Source: Phycisphaerales bacterium | GTDB taxonomy: Bacteria; Planctomycetota; Phycisphaerae; Phycisphaerales; UBA1924 | DNA: 64,000 nucleotides | NCBI GenBank assembly: GCA_026982335.1 | Contig: JALSHH010000044.1 | Span: forward strand, 64,085-128,084 | Direction of reading: 5' to 3' | Part shown: positions 61,433 through 64,000 of the stretch, piece after piece | How positions within the stretch are numbered: the first letter of the stretch is position 1 | Layout of the letters: each line of letters starts with the position of its first letter | Made by a program: the position numbers and the translations under genes | Notes under the pieces: model-generated | What the model saw: only the letters and a program-made list of their open reading frames with translations | Database searches by the model: none | Told to the model about the DNA's origin: nothing

Positions 61433-63597
61433 TCGTCGGCACCTGCTTTGGATGATGAGGATGACTTGGGTGTGGCGTCTTTGCCTTGGGGTGCGATCTT
61501 ACCGTCCGATTCAATCGCATCTGCCCGTTCCTGAATGCGCTTGAATGCTTCGCGCACGACGCGCCGATATTTGCGAGGCACTTGATGCTGTTCAATCGCC
61601 TGTTGAGCTTGTTTGGATGCTTCTTTGAATCGCTGGGCAACTTGCCTGGCGCGACCAGGATCGAGGGGGGCTCCATCGGACGCATACCATTTGCCCACGG
61701 GGTTGGTGTTCTCGGTTTGGTCGGGTCCCGAAGCATCAACGGGCACAAAATCGCTCACTGCGTTGGGATCATTCATGAGGGGCTCATTCTCGCCCATTCT
61801 GGACCCATCACCCGGAGAGCGGCGCTGTTCTGGTTGCTCTGGTTGGTTTTCCTCAGACAAAGCCCTGCCCCCCTGTCTCTCTTCACCCTGATCTTGGGGT
61901 TGGGATGGTTCTTGCTCGATCAACTCGCGTGCCTGCTGACGAATGTCGTCTGCCTGCTCCTGGGTTCGTTGAGCGCGTTCTTTTCGGCGTTCCAAATTTC
62001 GGAGCGTTTCATCAAGTGATCGTTGCCCTTGCTGATTTTGTTGCTGCTGTTTGGATTGGCCTTGGGTTTCTTGCTGTTCTTGCTGTTCTTCTCCATTTGA
62101 CTCGCTTGACTGATCCTGTCTCGGCTGGTTTTCTTGTTTGCCTTGCTCATCCTGTTCAGGACGCTGACCTTCTTGCGTTTGATTCTGCTGCTCTTGCTGG
62201 CCTTGCTGTTCGCCTTGTTTTTGTGTTGGTGTTGATTGATCCTCCTGCTTTCCTTGCTCCTCGGTCGATTCCTGTTGCTTAGTTGGTTGCTCGCTGGGCT
62301 GATCGGAGGGCTGGTGTTCTGACGATTGCTTCTGCCCGGATTGTTCTTTTCCTGACTCATCCGACTGACCTTGCTGCCCTTGCTGTCCCTCTTTTTCTTT
62401 CTGATCCTGTGCTGATTCGGTACTTTGTGGATCCGATTGCGGATCACTTTGCTGGCCGGACTGATTTTCAGGCTGCTGAGCGGATTCGGGCGGGGATTCC
62501 GACTCGGGCTCGGATTCACGAATCTGCTTGGCTTCTTCACGAAGCGAATCGGCCAAATCCTGTGCTGGTTCAGGCATCGGGTCCGCCTCCAGCGGATCGG
62601 GATCCACCGCGTCGGCAAGCTGTTCCAACTGACCAGCCAACGCTTCACGCTGAGCATCGCTCATCTGATCGAGTTGCTCGCGCAGTGCATCAAGCTCCTT
62701 TTGCGCATCAGCATATTCCTGCTCCTTGATCGCTTGGGCAAAATCTTTGAGTAAGTCATCCCCAAGTTGCTCCTCCAGATTCTGCGCTTGGGCGATCCGA
62801 TCGGCAAACTCGTTGGCATCGGCTTGGTCTTGCTGGGCCTGCTCATCGAGTGCCTCGGCGAGCTCTTCGAGCTTGGCAGCAGCACGCGCATTGGCCTGCT
62901 CAGGATCATCCACCCCCTGGGCCAGTTCCTCCTTGAGTGATTCGAGCTCCGCGATCGCTTCTTGCACCGCAGGCGATTCCTCCACTTCAATCTCGTCGAC
63001 AATCGAATCTCGGATCGAATCAATCTGCGCAATCGCCTGCTCAGGAACCACACGGACCGGCGTCGACACCGATTCCACCCGCACCGGCAACCAAATCCCT
63101 GCAACAATCGCCAACACGATCAGCACCCCGGCCTGCTTCCAGTACTTGGTGTCAATCGGGTCCATCGCCCGATGGACCTCAACTTGGCCAGCTGCCGACT
63201 GGGCCTGGGCAAGGGCAAGGGCGACAAAGCCCGGTGTTTGTTCTTTTGTTTCCCAATCTGCATCGAGCTCGATCGCCGATCGGAGCTGGCTCTTGAGCCC
63301 AAGCCGATCATCGAGCACCCCAGCCCCTTGAGCATCACTAAGCCGAGCACGCAGCGCATCGACCACACCCAGTACCAGCGCTCCTGTCGATGCGCCAGCA
63401 ATCCATCCCCACCACCAATTCGAACCTGTTGCCCAACCGATCGCTTTGGACAATCCAATCAGCACCAACGCCAAGCTCAGCAACCGAACCTGCCACACAC
63501 CCATCGCCCCGATCGCCCGATGTCGAAACACCACTCGAGCTGCCCGATGGGCCACACTTTTGGGGGATGGATCGGGATGATTGACAATCTTGCTCAT
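61429..63597 (-). CDS. Gln-rich coiled membrane protein, partner of the VWA protein
   Basis: The 722-residue protein has N-terminal transmembrane helices (residues about 33-75 and 155-175). Helical coiled regions follow, then a very Gln/Glu/Ser-rich low-complexity stretch (residues about 370-560: QQGQQGQ, QQEQQNQTQEGQ and similar). It ends in NLERRKERAQRTQEQADDIRQQARELIEQ and a C-terminal MoxR/Bat-operon-like region (KWYASDGAPLDPGRARQVAQRFKEAS). The Q tract could be polymerising or sticky. The stop overlaps the VWA gene by 4 bp, so the two are surely co-expressed. TAGAAT precedes the start by 6 nt. The function is unknown. Confidence 0.85.
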   Translation of the reverse strand: MSKIVNHPDPSPKSVAHRAARVVFRHRAIGAMGVWQVRLLSLALVLIGLSKAIGWATGSNWWWGWIAGASTGALVLGVVDALRARLSDAQGAGVLDDRLGLKSQLRSAIELDADWETKEQTPGFVALALAQAQSAAGQVEVHRAMDPIDTKYWKQAGVLIVLAIVAGIWLPVRVESVSTPVRVVPEQAIAQIDSIRDSIVDEIEVEESPAVQEAIAELESLKEELAQGVDDPEQANARAAAKLEELAEALDEQAQQDQADANEFADRIAQAQNLEEQLGDDLLKDFAQAIKEQEYADAQKELDALREQLDQMSDAQREALAGQLEQLADAVDPDPLEADPMPEPAQDLADSLREEAKQIRESEPESESPPESAQQPENQSGQQSDPQSDPQSTESAQDQKEKEGQQGQQGQSDESGKEQSGQKQSSEHQPSDQPSEQPTKQQESTEEQGKQEDQSTPTQKQGEQQGQQEQQNQTQEGQRPEQDEQGKQENQPRQDQSSESNGEEQQEQQETQGQSKQQQQNQQGQRSLDETLRNLERRKERAQRTQEQADDIRQQARELIEQEPSQPQDQGEERQGGRALSEENQPEQPEQRRSPGDGSRMGENEPLMNDPNAVSDFVPVDASGPDQTENTNPVGKWYASDGAPLDPGRARQVAQRFKEASKQAQQAIEQHQVPRKYRRVVREAFKRIQERADAIESDGKIAPQGKDATPKSSSSSKAGADE

Positions 63598-63603
63598 ATG
63601 CTG

Positions 63604-63609
63604 ATTCTA
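63604..63609 (-). promoter_or_regulatory. Leaderless-type -10 element TAGAAT (Gln-rich/VWA operon)
   Basis: On the minus strand TAGAAT ends 6 nt before the ATG at 63597 with spacer CAGCAT. It is divergent from trpD. Confidence 0.45.
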
Positions 63610-63672
63610 CAACTTCCATACGCCCCACGATGCGATTGCGTTCAAACCCACGCCCAATCGCCCAATCGCGGC

Positions 63673-63678
63673 TACCCT
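63673..63678 (+). promoter_or_regulatory. Leaderless-type -10 element TACCCT (trpD)
   Basis: TACCCT ends 8 nt before the trpD ATG with no ribosome site between. The match to the pattern is the weakest of the set. Confidence 0.3.
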
Positions 63679-63686
63679 CTCATCGT

Positions 63687-64000
63687 ATGGAACCAGACCA
63701 GATTCATCAGATTTTCGCTTCATTGCTCGCCTGCCAACCCCTCGATCAAACCCAAACGGAGCACACCTTCCTCGCCCTGCTCTCGGGGAAGCTCGATGAG
63801 GCACAAACCGGGGCGCTTCTGTCCCTGCTCGCAACACTGCCACCGAACGCCGACACCCTCACCGGGGCAGCGCGGGCGATGCGAGCCCATGTCGAACGCG
63901 TCCAATATACCATTCAACCCGGCGAAGCTCTCATCGACACCTGTGGCACAGGCGGGGCACCCAAATCCTTCAATGTCTCCACCGCTGCTGCCATTGTTGC
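63687..64000 (+). CDS. trpD: Anthranilate phosphoribosyltransferase (3' end outside window)
   Basis: TrpD attaches phosphoribosyl pyrophosphate to anthranilate in tryptophan synthesis. The visible 104 residues start EPDQIHQIFASLLACQPLDQTQTEHTF, continue GKLDEAQTGALLSLL, and reach the PRPP-binding motif IDTCGTGGAPKSFNVSTAAAIV, which fixes the identity. The rest lies beyond the window. Other trp genes are not seen. Confidence 0.93.
   Translation, partial: MEPDQIHQIFASLLACQPLDQTQTEHTFLALLSGKLDEAQTGALLSLLATLPPNADTLTGAARAMRAHVERVQYTIQPGEALIDTCGTGGAPKSFNVSTAAAIV

Noticed and set aside
61920-62657. A 245-residue minus-strand frame inside the Gln-rich gene
   Set aside because: It is a +1-frame translation of the CAG/CAA-rich tract giving Ser/Asn/Lys repeats; the real frame has transmembrane and coiled regions at both ends.

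Overview
The window reads as a chromosomal segment of a planctomycete, most likely class Phycisphaerae (probably a marine, flagellated member). The reasons are the mix of TPR-sulfotransferases, a secreted trypsin with a PEP-CTERM-like tail ending in a run of arginines, an AtpZ-led F0 operon, a DUF1844 protein, a diheme-type succinate dehydrogenase, a Bat-like VWA/Gln-rich membrane pair, and a decayed copy of a planctomycete zinc-ribbon protein. It is densely coding, both strands are used in short operons, and I see no insertion sequence, prophage, CRISPR array, rRNA or tRNA. Taxonomy is inferred from gene content, not from a marker search.

Layout. 1-7.2 kb: three TPR-sulfotransferase genes (one cut by the window edge, one with a degraded PAPS loop) flank nadB, a lipoprotein and a DinB-fold protein with a metal-binding tail. 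7.3-13.3 kb: short asparaginase, hflX, and the chain thioredoxin - S41 protease - tsaD - GGQ release-factor-like protein. 13.4-21.9 kb: two CNNM/CBS membrane proteins, an HscB-like co-chaperone, an Asp/Glu racemase, an alpha/beta hydrolase with RseP, and a redoxin with a DsbD-alpha-like protein. 22-29.3 kb: a Cys-less rhodanese lipoprotein, deoC, a pseudogene, a PilZ-J-domain fusion, a split ALDH16-like locus (ALDH, GNAT, pseudo-ALDH), and two membrane-associated proteins. 29.3-33.1 kb: fliD-fliS. 33.1-38.3 kb: holB, trypsin, alaS. 38.4-42 kb: atpZ, an AtpI-like gene, atpB-E-F-H, then a strong terminator; the F1 genes atpAGDC are absent. 42-48.7 kb: pgk, mutL, HIT protein, birA, nadC, fabI. 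48.8-52.6 kb: sdhCAB. 52.7-58.5 kb: DUF1844, a SurA-like lipoprotein, YraN, a histidine kinase, miaB. 58.5-64 kb: the VWA and Gln-rich membrane pair, then the start of trpD.

The most general signal I found is in the promoters. At least 14 genes have a TAnnnT hexamer (TAGAAT, TACGAT, TACACT and similar) ending 5-9 nt before the start codon, with no Shine-Dalgarno sequence between. That geometry puts the transcription start at or within 1-3 nt of the start codon, so many mRNAs here are probably leaderless. The operon-internal genes instead carry GGAG-type ribosome sites or overlap as ATGA, GTGA or TGATG. This also helped fix starts, such as a GTG start for the histidine kinase. Other features worth a second look are the split ALDH16, the PilZ-J fusion, the F0 operon with a terminator-like hairpin between atpE and atpF and signal peptides on subunits c and b, and the near-complete MutL endonuclease motif lacking its last Glu.
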